The notes below the pieces were generated by a model, which worked only from the letters and a program-made list of their open reading frames with translations, made no database searches and was not told where the DNA came from. Source: Paulinella micropora (Eukaryota > Cercozoa > Imbricatea > Euglyphida). From it: 61,144 nucleotides of DNA. Every line of letters starts with the position of its first letter. The first letter of the stretch is position 1. Below are positions 29,523 to 43,197 of the stretch, piece after piece. A program made the position numbers and the translations under genes. The DNA lies in the NCBI GenBank assembly GCA_009731375.1, contig BJOX01000140.1:477663-538806 (forward strand), given 5' to 3'.

Positions 29523-29707
29523 CTCACCGTCTGCCGCGTTCTCCAGCACCTTGTACCCACATGTTTATCATACTCTCCCACACCTTAACTCTTCTCTCAC
29601 TTCGCAGGAGGGAGCACTCGGGAAGTTTTTTGGAGTGATGGCATCGATTGGATACCTCGTTGGCAAGCCGCAAACGATCCTCCAAGCACATCTGCGACTT
29701 TATTCTG

Positions 29708-29743
<36 letters not shown>

Positions 29744-29754
29744 ANNNNNNNNNN

Positions 29755-29806
<52 letters not shown>

Positions 29807-31456
29807 TGAGAGAGAGAGAGAAAGAAAGATATGAAGCTCGTTAGTAAGAGATTTACAAGACAGAAGAAAAGACGAGGCAGAACACTACGCCCAGTGAGAC
29901 AGGCAAAAAAGCATGCCTTATTCCTGTTTTCCCTTCCAGTTCGTCTGCCCCACTCCCTTCTGTCCCTCTTTTTTCATAATTTCCGTCTAATAAGCTGAGC
30001 ACGACGTTGGTACTTTGGTTCCATCCAGCAAGTGGGTCTTTATCCAAAAAGGAAATGTTCAGCTTGGATACCTTGCTTCCACCTGATCCTGGGTCATCTC
30101 CTATGTACACGTACCAGACAACAAGTATGCAAAACAAATACAAAAGGATGTGCTCATCGATAAAATAATGGCCCGGTCAAGAGTTCAGAACGTGAACATC
30201 AATAGGCACAGAAAAAGCTTTATGCAGACTGCGGAAAAAGACTCGGTGGAAAGGCGGAGCAGGTTGGTGGGTAGCTCTGATGCACCTGCTTTTGTCTTCT
30301 TTTCTCTCGGTCACTTCTGAGATTTATTTTCGCATGGATTATGATCTTTTACTTAATGTACGAGCATGTTTTTTATTTTTTGGGTCTTTGTATAGGCACT
30401 TGAGCTACGATCTAATCTGGAAGGCACAAATGCATCTATTATTGAGTGGGCGTTATAGAGGAATGGTGGCCATACACGAGACTGCGGAGGGCTACCGGAT
30501 TGCGAGCCAGCACCCGCCGCAGCTGCACGTCCGCCGGCATTGCCACCACCACCGTGGTGTCGCACAAGTGATGGAGACCTGGGCACCCCGCAGAGGAAAA
30601 TGGTACGCTGGAGAGGTGAGGGCGGGCGGACCAGACTCAAACAAGAGTGGCGCATCCAACACCACCGTGCGCGCCCCTGCATAATCGCTTGCCATAACTT
30701 TCCCAAGTCGGTGCATTACCTTGCAAAACGAAAGCGGACAACGTCTGCGCAGCCATGTTCAGACTAGCAAAACAATCACGAGAAAACTTCGAAAGCGCCC
30801 ACGACAGCATCAGATAGGCAAAAGCTAGGATGTATCTTTGCGTTCGTGGCGCAGTTTGGTGAGAGGGATGGAGTGCGATGTGCTCAATCAAAAGAAGAGC
30901 AAGTTCTCCTGGAAAAACACAGACCCAAAACGAAACCCGACGAAATGCGTTTTGACAGGAAACAATAAGAAACGCAAAGAAGGAAAAAGCAAAGAGGAAG
31001 AGGGGACACGGCATTTTCCGCGAGTTCAATAACCCGCCCCATGAACTTACGCGATGTGCGGTGCCATGACCCTATTCAGCTTTCGTACCTGCGACCGATC
31101 GCTGCAGCACCACATCACCCGCTTTCAACAGTTGCACAAGTGTCATGAAGAGTAATATGTATCTCGCTGCAGGCTGCACACTCCATATCAAAAGAAACTT
31201 TGATTGTCAATATGTAAACCATGCAATTTACAAAGGAGTATATATGTTTTACATTTACTAAATGATATTTGATCACTTTACGTATGTACGTATACTACGG
31301 TGTATGTATGTATTTACATTATCAAAATCATGCACAGCAACAACAAAAGTTCAATCGCAAAAAGACAAAAACACATTACACATATCCTTATCTCTTAGTG
31401 TATAGAAAAATGCATGCATGTGCGTACTAAATATATCTCTGCATGTATTGATCCCC

Positions 31457-31537
<81 letters not shown>

Positions 31538-32573
31538 AAATTAATGCTAACGAAATTTCAACTATGTTAGGAAAAGCTAATTGCAGTCACTCGGCAGGAA
31601 AATGATAATAATAATAATAAGTGACAAAAGTGTATATGTTATACATGTTCACATGAATGAACATCTGTATGTGCATCTTTGTGAGAGCACAAGTGGGCGC
31701 AAAGATTACATTCAGATTCTGTATAACTCAAAAGTATCAAGGTACCTAAATACTGCATACGTATTCGCAAATACACATGATTTGTTGTGATATGTACATG
31801 GCAGGCACAAGTACGAACCCGAAGGTAAGGGCAGCTAGCTTCGCTCGGTCCAAGCTGCCATCCTGTACATACAGCCTTAAATTTTTTAATTGCTGATAAC
31901 AGAAATATACACGCGGTCTGTTTGTCTCTCAAGTGACCGCTGCTATGATGGTTTCTCCAAACTCCTTGCGTAATTTCTGCAGAAGAAGTGAGCCCTGACC
32001 AGACGAGCAGAAGCACAGAGAAGCACGGGTTGGAATTCTATGCAGCCACGCCCCAAACACAGCATAAAACAAAAAAAGTCGTTGGCCGTTGCAGCCTGTC
32101 TTGTAAGGTACCGGCCGAATAATGTCTCTACTCACTTGGTCCAAGTCAACCTGCACACCAAATCACTCAGCTGAATACTCCTTTGACAAGAGCAACATAC
32201 AAGTGAGCCCCTCGCGACCGGTCGTGGGAAGCAAAATGAAAACGGAGATGGACAGGGGAAGAGGTAGAATTGTAAGATACAAACCACGTGCACTCGAGGC
32301 TGAGCCTGCAGAACTCCTAGCAAGAAGGGAGGCAGAGAGAGGGTAGCGAAAGGGAGAGAGAATGGACAAAGAAAAGGAACAGGAAAATAATGCACGAGTA
32401 TGGCAAGGAGAGCGAAGAAGGGGTGCTTTGCCGCCTGGGCTTGAAATGCAGTTTCCTTAGCAATAATATCCAGAACAAAAACAAACACACCAATCCACCT
32501 TGCCATGATTTTTAGATCTGTAAGAGGTTGAGGCGCTGACTTGCAGCGGTCGACTTGCCAGACCCGATACCTC
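29523..32573 (-). CDS. COAE: Dephospho-CoA kinase, micro-exon gene
   Basis: Phosphorylates dephospho-CoA with ATP, the last step of coenzyme A synthesis. Minus-strand exons, in order: 32573-32541 (Walker A, GIGSGKSTAA), 32316-32285 (VLQAQPRVHV), 32150-32112 (VDLDQVSRDIIRP), 31994-31938 (GSLLLQKLRKEFGETIIAA), 31862-31815 (DGSLDRAKLAALTFGF), 31088-31051 (VRKLNRVMAPHI), 30744-30632 (ends VVLDAPLLFESG), 30578 to about 30496 (LHHLCDTTVVVAMPADVQLR), 29691-29656 (MCLEDRLRLANE) and 29549-29523 or beyond (VLENAADGE). These match the family order: P-loop, DxD, FG, DGxLDR, RxLN, PLLFE, late LE-K/R-A motif and terminal D/EN-G. Nine exons keep phase across joins. The acceptor of the seventh exon could instead be at 30719; its length fits the family better, but its phase does not. 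The first exon (MxxGLTG) and one short exon after ARNP (possibly near 30300) were not fixed. Confidence in the family is high; exact ends are less sure. Confidence 0.85.
31470..31535. repeat. CT microsatellite inside a dephospho-CoA kinase intron
   Basis: CTCTCT tract, about 70 bases, between the exons at 31862-31815 and 31088-31051. It shows that ordinary introns of this genome also carry microsatellite. Confidence 0.9.
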
Positions 32574-32599
32574 CTGAAAAGCAAACAAAATTGCGGCTA

Positions 32600-33760
32600 A
32601 GAGCTACAGAGCCAAAGAGAATTCCACAAGGGAACGAGAGCGCCAGAGCTCTCCGCGTATGGTGTTAGACGAAATGATATCACAGGTCGGGGCTAGAAAC
32701 CAGATAAACCAACAAGTTTGAGCCCGAAGGTGCAGCGTAATGCTAGCGCCAGTGCACAGGACCTACCATGAGAAAGTAACATCGAGTATAGCATCTCTAT
32801 GTTGAACACCCAAAGGCTAGGACCTGCATAGATATGTGGACTGAGTTGATAATCGCAGGAGGATGTCAAGAAAATGAAAGCGAACTAATCAAATTAGATT
32901 TTCTGACGATTAGGTATATTAGACGTTACGACGCGTGTGTGACCACATTCTGTGGAGGTGACCGATAAAAGAATGAAGTGGGGATAGAAATGAAGGTAAG
33001 AATGAAGCGAAGCGGAGGGGACGACATGGCGATATCTGCCGGACGTGGAGGGAAAAAAAAGGCATTGTCGTAAGTAAACATACATACACAGATACAAAGA
33101 TACATAATTACATACATTCATGGATAATTCGCCAACCTTAGCCTACTTGCACAGGACTATCAACATTTCACTAATACATCTGTAGTCTGTACTCACAGCC
33201 ACACTCGAGCAGTGTTCAACGGAGTGCATTATTGGAGCTGTGTGTAAATCATCACGACAAACATATGCAATTCAATGTAGGGACTAAAATATGAGGCAAA
33301 CAATTGAGACTCTTGAAGGTAGAGTTTTGTTATTCATAAGAGAAAGTGGTGATGTCATTCAAGACAATCTTGCATCATAAAAGGCAAGTATCTTCCATTT
33401 TGTTGAGCCATTCTTTTCAGGCAACAGGCAACAATCAGCAGCTACGACTGCAGAGGATGAGTGATCAACCAGCTTATCAGGCTGGCCATCCAATCAAGCA
33501 TCTTGTTACTACACCCAGAGCCCAACCTATCTCGAGAGGAACACAGAAAGAGATATGGAAAGGGCATAAGCAAGTAAATTATTCTTGGTGGAAGCAAGCG
33601 ATAATAGTAATTAGCTTTGGGAACAATCGAAACATATAGATCCAGATTAGAAGTAAGAAGGGAGAAAGCAAGAACAAAATAAAAGAAAAAAAGAAAATAG
33701 AAAGAGAGAAAATTAGGGGTTTATAGGGGGTGGAGAGTTATAATAAAATAACCTGCATTC
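32600..33760. other. Non-repetitive sequence, no confident gene
   Basis: It should contain the first exon of the dephospho-CoA kinase gene on the minus strand, but none was identified. GTGGAGGTGACCGATAAA at 32954-32971 matches the flank of FB copy C (51969-51986). A possible plus-strand exon follows TTCTTTTCAG at 33420, without support. Confidence 0.3.
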
Positions 33761-33955
33761 ACATACATTCATGCAGTGTGTCTGTTTGTATTTGTGTATG
33801 CCTGCATGTATGTATATAAATATATGTGTATGCATGCATACAATTATACAATTATTCTTTAATATGCCTCTACTCTTTCCCGTCACATTTCCACGGTCCA
33901 GTGTAAAGCTAGCAAGGGGGGGGGGGGGGGGGGGGGGNNNNNNNNNNNNNNNNNN

Positions 33956-33988
<33 letters not shown>

Positions 33989-34095
33989 ACATACATACAA
34001 ACATACATACATATGTACAAATCCCAGATCTCAATCTAGAGGGTTTTCAAAGCTACCCAGTAACCATAATAAAATAAAGGAACTGATGTACATAA

Positions 34096-34154
<59 letters not shown>

Positions 34155-34286
34155 AGGCCCGACCGTACCAAAGATTATCACCCAAGCTACACGATAAAAG
34201 ACACTGACGGACAATTTTTTTTTATCCCAAGGGAACTAGAACCTGCCCTCTGACTTCTCCTTGCCTTTTGCGAAACTGATCTGACA

Positions 34287-34853
34287 TTGCTAGACTATGA
34301 ACTACCCAATCTTACCCTCCAACAACTTCCTGCGCAAAACCGTATGTATCTCCCTATCTCAATCCCAGCAACGCCGAATCTAATCTATCCTATTTCTTAT
34401 CATCTTAGCCAACTATTCCAACTATTTCTTGCCCAACACCTGCCTTTACACTTACCAGACTTGCAGATGAAAAAAACCTCGGAACCCCTTCTTGCTTCCC
34501 CAACAATATCTTCGAATGGTGAACGTCACTCTTTTCCTGCCAATGGCTGTAGAGACTATCCACGAGGACAATGCCACCGACCGCACTGCAACTATCTCCA
34601 CCTTGACAGACGCCTCTATCCTCTTACATCCTTCATTCCCTCGGAAAAAACGTTACCCTCGAACCCAGTCAAGATGGCCACAGAGGACACGGGCGAGAAA
34701 AGGAACAACCCAAAAGATAACCACTTCAATGCAAACTCAGCCGAGAGCGCCAGTGAGGACTGGCAGGAGGAATCCGAAGAACCTGAAGAATCCGAGGAGG
34801 ACTCAGATGAATCTGAAGAATCTGATGCGGACTCAGCTGTCCTACCAACTTAG
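34287..34853 (+). CDS. Gag-like fragment with one CCCH finger and acidic tail
   Basis: An open frame of 188 codons. About midway is C-x7-C-x4-C-x3-H (CRDYPRGQCHRPHCNYLH), a CCCH-type finger. The last 40 residues are Glu/Ser/Asp-rich (SEEDSDESEESDADSA) and the frame stops at TAG 34851. Gag-like proteins of some retroelements carry one or two CCCH fingers, and a different gag relic at 21256 has them too, so a retroelement origin is likely. A cellular RNA-binding protein exon is possible. The upstream GA tract and downstream poly-C and gap limit the context. Confidence 0.4.
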   Translation: MLDYELPNLTLQQLPAQNRMYLPISIPATPNLIYPISYHLSQLFQLFLAQHLPLHLPDLQMKKTSEPLLASPTISSNGERHSFPANGCRDYPRGQCHRPHCNYLHLDRRLYPLTSFIPSEKTLPSNPVKMATEDTGEKRNNPKDNHFNANSAESASEDWQEESEEPEESEEDSDESEESDADSAVLPT

Positions 34854-35054
34854 GACAACCACTGCAAAAAAACCAACGAAAAACCCATCCAAACGCAGCT
34901 GTCTGTACGCTGGAAAGACTGAAGCCCGAAATTGAGAGGGTCCCCCCCCCCCCCCCCCCCCCCTTTTTTTTNNNNNNNNNNNNNNNNNNNNNNNNNNNNN
35001 NNNNNNNNNNNNNNNNNNNNCCCCCCCCCCCCCCTCCCCGCCCGTCCATCAGGC

Positions 35055-36240
<1,186 letters not shown>

Positions 36241-36635
36241 GAGCAGACTCTCTCCCCACCTCTCCGCAAGCCATCCCTCGTTCAACTGCCCACTTTCCCC
36301 GCCCGCCCAGACACACCCCCCACCACCACCACTTTCGGTCGCGTGCGCTACAGAAGAAAGTGCTGCCGGATTTGCTTTTTTTTTTTTTTTTTCGTTTTGG
36401 CGCACCTTCCCGCTGGAGCTTGTCCTAAGGCTCCTTGTCTGTGCTGCTCCTTGTCTGTGCTATTACTACTCTACATGTTTCCATCTTCTTGGCCATGCTT
36501 TCGCTTTCCTCCTTGCTTCTTCCTTCTTCGATTCCTTCCTCTGCCTTCTTCCTGCTTCCTCCCTCCTCCTTCCTTCTCCTTCCTTCTCCTTCCTGCTTCC
36601 TCCCTCCTTCTTCTTCCTCCCTCCTCCCTCCGCAG

Positions 36636-36687
36636 CGGTTTACTCTCTATCATCCACGTGACCGAAGACGCGGAGCCAAATGAATGA
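36636..36687 (+). CDS. Possible terminal exon (GLLSIIHVTEDAEPNE)
   Basis: After a 130-base pyrimidine tract and the acceptor CCTCCGCAG, the sequence reads GLLSIIHVTEDAEPNE and stops at TGA 36685-36687. The splice signal is strong but the partner exons are not identified. Confidence 0.28.
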
Positions 36688-36799
36688 CTGTCGGGGTTGC
36701 TGGGATTCCTTGTGGGCAATACTAGTAGTCTGGCACCTTGCAAAAGCCTACCAAAGGACGTGCGAAACTACTTGGAGCGTCAATACAAACACCAACACA

Positions 36800-36810
36800 C
36801 CAACGCACGC

Positions 36811-36844
<34 letters not shown>

Positions 36845-37225
36845 GTACATAATACGTGCATACATGCAAATACTTAATAAACACAAACACACGAACACAC
36901 ACATAAAACATATACACATACACACAGAGACAAACGCAAAGAAACACACCAACGCACATGCACACACTCACGCTCACACACAGACTCACACAAATACAAA
37001 CATACACGAATACATACATACAAACATAATACATACATGTACACATAAACACACACAAACACACACACTCGCGCCCGCACACACACACACACACACACAT
37101 ACTCATACACACATACACGCACACACACACACACACACACACAAACAAAGACACACACAAAGATCAACACGCAGACACACACAAAGATCAACACGCAGAC
37201 ACACACAAAGATCAACACGCAGACA

Positions 37226-37268
<43 letters not shown>

Positions 37269-37480
37269 CACATACATACACACACATAGACGCACACCCT
37301 CGCCCCCACACAGACATACACACACGACATACATATGTACATACATGACATACATAACATACATGTATGAACACATACATACATATGACATATGTATGTA
37401 CATGCATACATACACACAAACACAAACACAAACACACACTCACGCACACACAGACACAAACACCGAATACGCAGATACAC
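36800..37480. repeat. (CA)n-rich microsatellite
   Basis: ACAC tracts mixed with CATA units. A 27-bp unit (AAAGATCAACACGCAGACAC + ACACA) repeats three times at 37159-37227. Confidence 0.9.
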
Positions 37481-38054
37481 ACTCACGCACTACACTACAT
37501 ACACACAAGACATACATGCAAGACATACATTCTGGTGTTATTGTTACGTTATGTATATACTTAATTCCATACAGTATTTCTTTTGTATGTATATGACGAG
37601 TGTTGGCGAGAAATTTGGGGTGGAAGAATAAGAATCCTGTGGGCACTATGTCTGGCACTTAGACGAGGCCTAACAAAACTATTTTTGGAAAGGTGCAAGA
37701 AGGTGAAATTTGGAGAAAAAAAGTTTTGGGCAATTTTCGGCTGATTATCCGGGTTCTCAAGGCACGGACAGACACGGACAGTCTGAGACAGACAGACAGG
37801 CGGACAGTCTGAGACAGACAGACAGACTGACAGACAGTACTAGCCTGAGACAGAGAGACAGAGAGACAGAAAGTCTAGTAGGTAGCAGGTTAGGAAAGGT
37901 AGGAATGTATGTAGGATAGAAGTTGTGGGAGGCAAATTCATCGCAAAACCGTTTTCCTTTTCGTGTTTTTCAAGGTGGCACTGACACCAGCTTTTCACTG
38001 GATGGTTTTTGAGACATTGTGCTCGGCGTTTTCGGTGTTTCTCAATTAGCCCAG

Positions 38055-38420
38055 GTTGGTCCAGGGCATCGAATCAGGGTGTGGGCCGGCAGATGAGCAA
38101 GGGGGAAACATATCCGCTCGATTTCTCTGCAGTGGTTCCCCAGCTCTTCGACGACAGGAACACAACTATTTTTCTTTCGATGTTCTCCAACTTCAACGAC
38201 GACGCAACCTACCTCGCACCTGGCATGGCACTGCCCCCCTACATACGCCAGGACCAGGGCGGACAGGCAAGTTTCGGAGCGTTCGCAGCTGCAGCAGCGG
38301 AACCGCCGATCTCGAGTTCACTGACCTACCCCCATGTCCCAGCACCTCGCTCAGGACCAGGCCACGCCGCCCCAGTACATCATCAGCAAGCAACGAATAC
38401 ACACCTCGTTCCCCCACATG
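38055..38420 (+). CDS. Spliced gene 3, two joined exons, unknown protein
   Basis: Exon a 38055-38266 follows ATTAGCCCAG and ends CAG|GCAAGT, a consensus-type GC donor. Exon b 38343-38420 follows CCTACCCCCATGTCCCAG and ends ATG|GTAATC. The 76-nt intron joins them in phase: exon a has 70 codons (MSKGETYPLDFSAVVPQLFD region, ending YIRQDQGGQ), exon b 26 codons (HLAQDQATPPQYIISKQR...). Third codon positions are strongly G/C in both, unlike flanking repeats. No family is recognised. Without splicing, frame 2 stays open into the CTAT tract with a poorer composition. Further exons probably lie 5' and 3' (see 40025). Confidence 0.5.
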
Positions 38421-38479
38421 GTAATCTCGTTGGATTCGGCCGGTTGCAGGACCAGGCCCACCTCCATCACCCACAGCCA

Positions 38480-39696
<1,217 letters not shown>

Positions 39697-39868
39697 NNNN
39701 NNNNNNNNNNNNNNNNNNNNNNNNNNNNNNNNNNNNNNNNNNNNNNNNNNNNNNNNNNNNNNNNNNNNNNNNNNNNNNNNNNNNNNNNNNNNNNNNNNNN
39801 NNNNNNNNNNNNNNNNNNNNNNNNNNNNNNNNNNNNNNNNNNNNNNNNNNNNNNNNNNNNNNNNNNNN

Positions 39869-40008
<140 letters not shown>

Positions 40009-40024
40009 CGATAGATAGATAGAG

Positions 40025-40087
40025 TCCGGGTCCGCTTTGGAGAACATGACGACCGCATCGAGGCGGGAGAGCTCGACGCAGACGCAG
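40025..40087 (+). CDS. Possible further exon of gene 3 (SGSALENMTTASRRES...)
   Basis: The acceptor GATAGAG, at the end of the GATA tract, and donor CAG|GTCACC bound 63 nt, phase 0, 21 codons starting SGSALENMTTASRRESSTQ. Phase fits after exon b of gene 3, but a minus-strand reading is also open. Confidence 0.33.
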
Positions 40088-40489
40088 GTCACCACTCACT
40101 CATCTCACACACACCCTTTTAAGCTCCCTTCCAGTGTTCTTCGGGTCTTCCACTCATCTCCTTGAGTCTGACTCATTGTCGCGGCGTCCTCCCCGCTTTC
40201 CGTTTCGTGCCTCCTCTTTATCGACTTTCTCACTCTGCTCTCCCATCTCTCGCCTCTTATCCCATTCCACTTCCCACTCGTTCCTCACCTAGAACCGCAT
40301 GTTTCCACATATTGTTCCACTGTTTCCTTCTCGCATGCGGCCCCGAGGACCCCCAGCCGCTTTACCTATTCATCAGTTCCCCTCTTCTCTTTGTCATACC
40401 TGTCCTTCCTGCCTTCTCTTCCCACATCTTGCGTCTTGTGTCTCTGCTGTCTTTGCAACCTGGTCCCTCTCTTTTGCATTTCTTCCTAT

Positions 40490-40493
40490 CTGG

Positions 40494-40534
<41 letters not shown>

Positions 40535-40672
40535 TCTCTTTCTCTCTCTCTATCTCTCTCTCTCTCTCACTCACTCTCTCTCTCTATCTATCTCTCTCTA
40601 TCGATCTCCCTCTATCTCTCTCACTCTTTCTCTTTGTACCTCTGCTTATTATCTATGTTCTTCTTTATTCTC

Positions 40673-40729
<57 letters not shown>

Positions 40730-40972
40730 TTCACTTTCGTTCTCTTTCTGCTCTCCCACTTGCTGCTGCTATATCCCTCTCTCTTTTCTGCACTTCTCTC
40801 TCAGTCTTTTTGTCTCATATTCACTCTCTTCTCTCCCTTTCCGGCTTGCTCTCATATTCTGTATATCTCCCTCAATTTGTTCCAATATTTTCCCCTTTCG
40901 CTCGAGCCCTGTCTCAACTCCCCATTTTGCATTCTTCTGTCCTTTCTCTCCCTCGCACCTAGCTCTGTCACT

Positions 40973-41055
<83 letters not shown>

Positions 41056-41106
41056 TACACACACACACACTCACACACACACACAACACACAGCCACACA
41101 CACTTT

Positions 41107-41154
<48 letters not shown>

Positions 41155-41320
41155 ATCTCCCTCTCCCTTTCTCTCTTTTTCCCTTCTCGTTCTCTCTTGC
41201 TCTCCTCTTTCTCTTTCGCCTCCCTTTGCACCCCCTTTTCTCTATCTCCTTTCCCTTTTCCCTTTTTCTCCTTCTCCTTGGTATGTTCTCATTCTTTCTC
41301 TCCGTAGAGGAGGAAGGAGG
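40490..41320. repeat. (CT)n pyrimidine-rich tract with a CA block
   Basis: CTCT/CTTT repeats with a CACA block at 41033-41100. Gives long Ser/Leu open frames that are not genes. Confidence 0.9.
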
Positions 41321-41795
41321 GGGGCAGGGTGTACCCCGCCGGCCCGTGCCCCTCCACGGGTTAGGAGATTTTGCTCCCCCTCCCATTGGGTCAGGAGATT
41401 TCGCTCCTCCGCCCCACGCACAAGGTCTAGTCTCCCTGCACCCGCCGGGCCCACCGACCCCCTGCCTCCCTGTCAGGCATGATGGCTTCCCCACTTCTTG
41501 CCGCTCCCCTCGGCGGGCCCAACGCCCCTCCTCCCTCGGGGCATCCACTAGGTAGGGTCCATTTCCTTACTTGCTTCGCCTCACCGCTCCGGTGCCCCAT
41601 GGCAGGCTCATGGGCTCCCCTCCTTGCCTATCAGTTTCATCAGCACCTCGTTGCCCAGGCTCACGCAGGTACGTTGCGTAGCATGATCTGCTCCCAGCAC
41701 TCATCCTTACCATTGCCGTTCGCTGGCCCTCCTCATCCGGGGGGGGGGGGGGGGGGGGGTTTGCCCCNNNNNNNNNNCCCCCTCTCGCACCAGCC

Positions 41796-42896
41796 GTGGG
41801 CTTCGCCGGGCCGGGTACGGGCCATCCACTTGCCCCTCCCCATCCCCCTCTCGCCCCAGCCGCCTTCCCTGGGCAGGCTTGGAACGCTTGGGCAACCCTT
41901 GCTCCCACGGCGCACGCTGTTCCCCCCGCTCCCGCCCACGGTCCCAGCGCGGCGTACCAATCCTTCGCTCCCAATGGATTGCCACCGTCCCTCTCGCCAC
42001 GGGACATCCTCTCCCACCTTCCGCTCCCGCATGGATTGGGCTTCAGCGGCATCGCTGCCACCGCAGCTATGGCGGCACAGAGCGCTTCCATCTCGCTTGC
42101 ACGCTGGTGGCAGTTTTGCGACAGCATCTCTGATGCGAGCGATAGGGCTCAGCTTCGCCTCCTTCCCGCTAAGCTGGGGATCGCTCTCGTCCTCCGTCAG
42201 CCGGCTGATGCTCCTCTCCAAGAGTTCGCAGAGTTCTCGGACGTTTCTAGGCCGGAAGGTACTATCTGGCCATCGAACCCGCTTTTCGGCAGGGCGTCCT
42301 CTCGCGCCTTCGATTTCGATTGGGCCTTTCTGCTCGACGCCCTTATGGGTTGGCTCGAGTGCTTGCTCATTATTTTTGGCCGGACCCCACTGCACTCCGC
42401 CATAGCATGGCATTCTCTCCAATGCATCCGCCGCTGGATGGCAGCACGCTGGCCCCCCCAGCTGGTAGCGGCATACATAGAAGCAGTGCGTAGGGATCCA
42501 GCGGGAAGAGGTATCTTCCCTGCCCTGGCCGCCACCGATGCATTTCCCCAGCCTTTCCAAGTGTTGAGGGACGGCATCTCAGCCAATATCTCTTCTTCTG
42601 CCATCATCAAGAAGCTGTCCTCTTCCACAAAAGGGAAGCGTGACAAGGAGTTTACCACCCCCCAGATCAACGCCAAGCGTAAGCGGGAAGAGCTATCAGA
42701 TTCCGACAGCAAAAAAGCAGACGCGGAGGCTATCTGCAATGCTTTCAACAAAACAAAAGGATGCTCTAAGCAAGCTCCTCATAAACCCTGGGGTAGCAGG
42801 CGCAACGAGCTTTTGCATCACAAATGCCTAGGCTGCAACAGCGCAGACCACGGCCTCGCTTCTTGCAAGAGTCATGCTAAAGCAAAAGCAACCTAG
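41796..42896 (+). CDS. YR/DIRS-like retroelement gag with CCHC knuckle (partial)
   Basis: An open frame of 366 codons, probably beginning upstream, before the poly-G and gap at 41741-41776. The N-terminal third is Pro/Ala-rich. The middle is a compact region (WWQFCDSISD, LLPAKLGIALVL, FDFDWAFLLDALMGWL). A basic segment (KGKRDKEFTTPQINAKRKRE) follows, and near the end are Cys residues (CNAFNKTKGC) and a C-x2-C-x4-H-x4-C knuckle (CLGCNSADHGLASC). Stops at TAG 42894. The layout resembles gag-like ORF1 of tyrosine-recombinase (DIRS/Ngaro-type) elements; assignment to DIRS is inference. A second open frame follows but no RT or recombinase is visible. Confidence 0.55.
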   Translation: MGFAGPGTGHPLAPPHPPLAPAAFPGQAWNAWATLAPTAHAVPPAPAHGPSAAYQSFAPNGLPPSLSPRDILSHLPLPHGLGFSGIAATAAMAAQSASISLARWWQFCDSISDASDRAQLRLLPAKLGIALVLRQPADAPLQEFAEFSDVSRPEGTIWPSNPLFGRASSRAFDFDWAFLLDALMGWLECLLIIFGRTPLHSAIAWHSLQCIRRWMAARWPPQLVAAYIEAVRRDPAGRGIFPALAATDAFPQPFQVLRDGISANISSSAIIKKLSSSTKGKRDKEFTTPQINAKRKREELSDSDSKKADAEAICNAFNKTKGCSKQAPHKPWGSRRNELLHHKCLGCNSADHGLASCKSHAKAKAT

Positions 42897-43197
42897 GTAG
42901 AATGTCTTCTCCCGTGCGTTTCCCCTTCCCCTCTTCCAGCTTTGCCCGACGCCCTCTTTCCTCCTTACAGCTCCCTTCCTCCCCCCGCTCTTTCTTCCAG
43001 TACGCCTCCCCCAACTTTTTCTGTTCCATTCACGCTGCCTCCCGCCCCCAGCTCCAGCTTCCTCTCGCTCCCTGCGTTCTATTAGCAGACTCAGCCTGCC
43101 CGCCGCCCCATCAGCGTCCCCGCATAACCTTTCTTCTCATTCTACCCCCCGGCTTCCAGCTCCTCGCCCGCCCGCTTCTCCTAGCCTGCACGCCACC

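Noticed and set aside
29608-29735. Plus-strand exon reading GKFFGVMASIGYLVGKPQTI
   Set aside because: It overlaps, on the opposite strand, the dephospho-CoA kinase exon 29691-29656, which fits family motifs and phase; the plus reading has no family support.
30280-30684. 134-codon plus-strand open frame
   Set aside because: Antisense shadow of dephospho-CoA kinase exons 30744-30632 and 30578-30496.
31051-31180. Minus-strand segment LLKAGDVVLQRSVAG as part of a reductase
   Set aside because: A brief resemblance to a nucleotide-binding loop, but it lies in a dephospho-CoA kinase intron, with no further matching sequence on either side.
34287-34853. Cellular zinc-finger gene
   Set aside because: Possible, but a single CCCH finger, acidic tail, no splice partners and gap-bounded context fit a retroelement fragment better. 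Kept as gag-like at low confidence.
40162-41555. Two long Ser/Leu-rich plus-strand proteins
   Set aside because: Driven by the CT-rich tract; overlapping frames are equally open.
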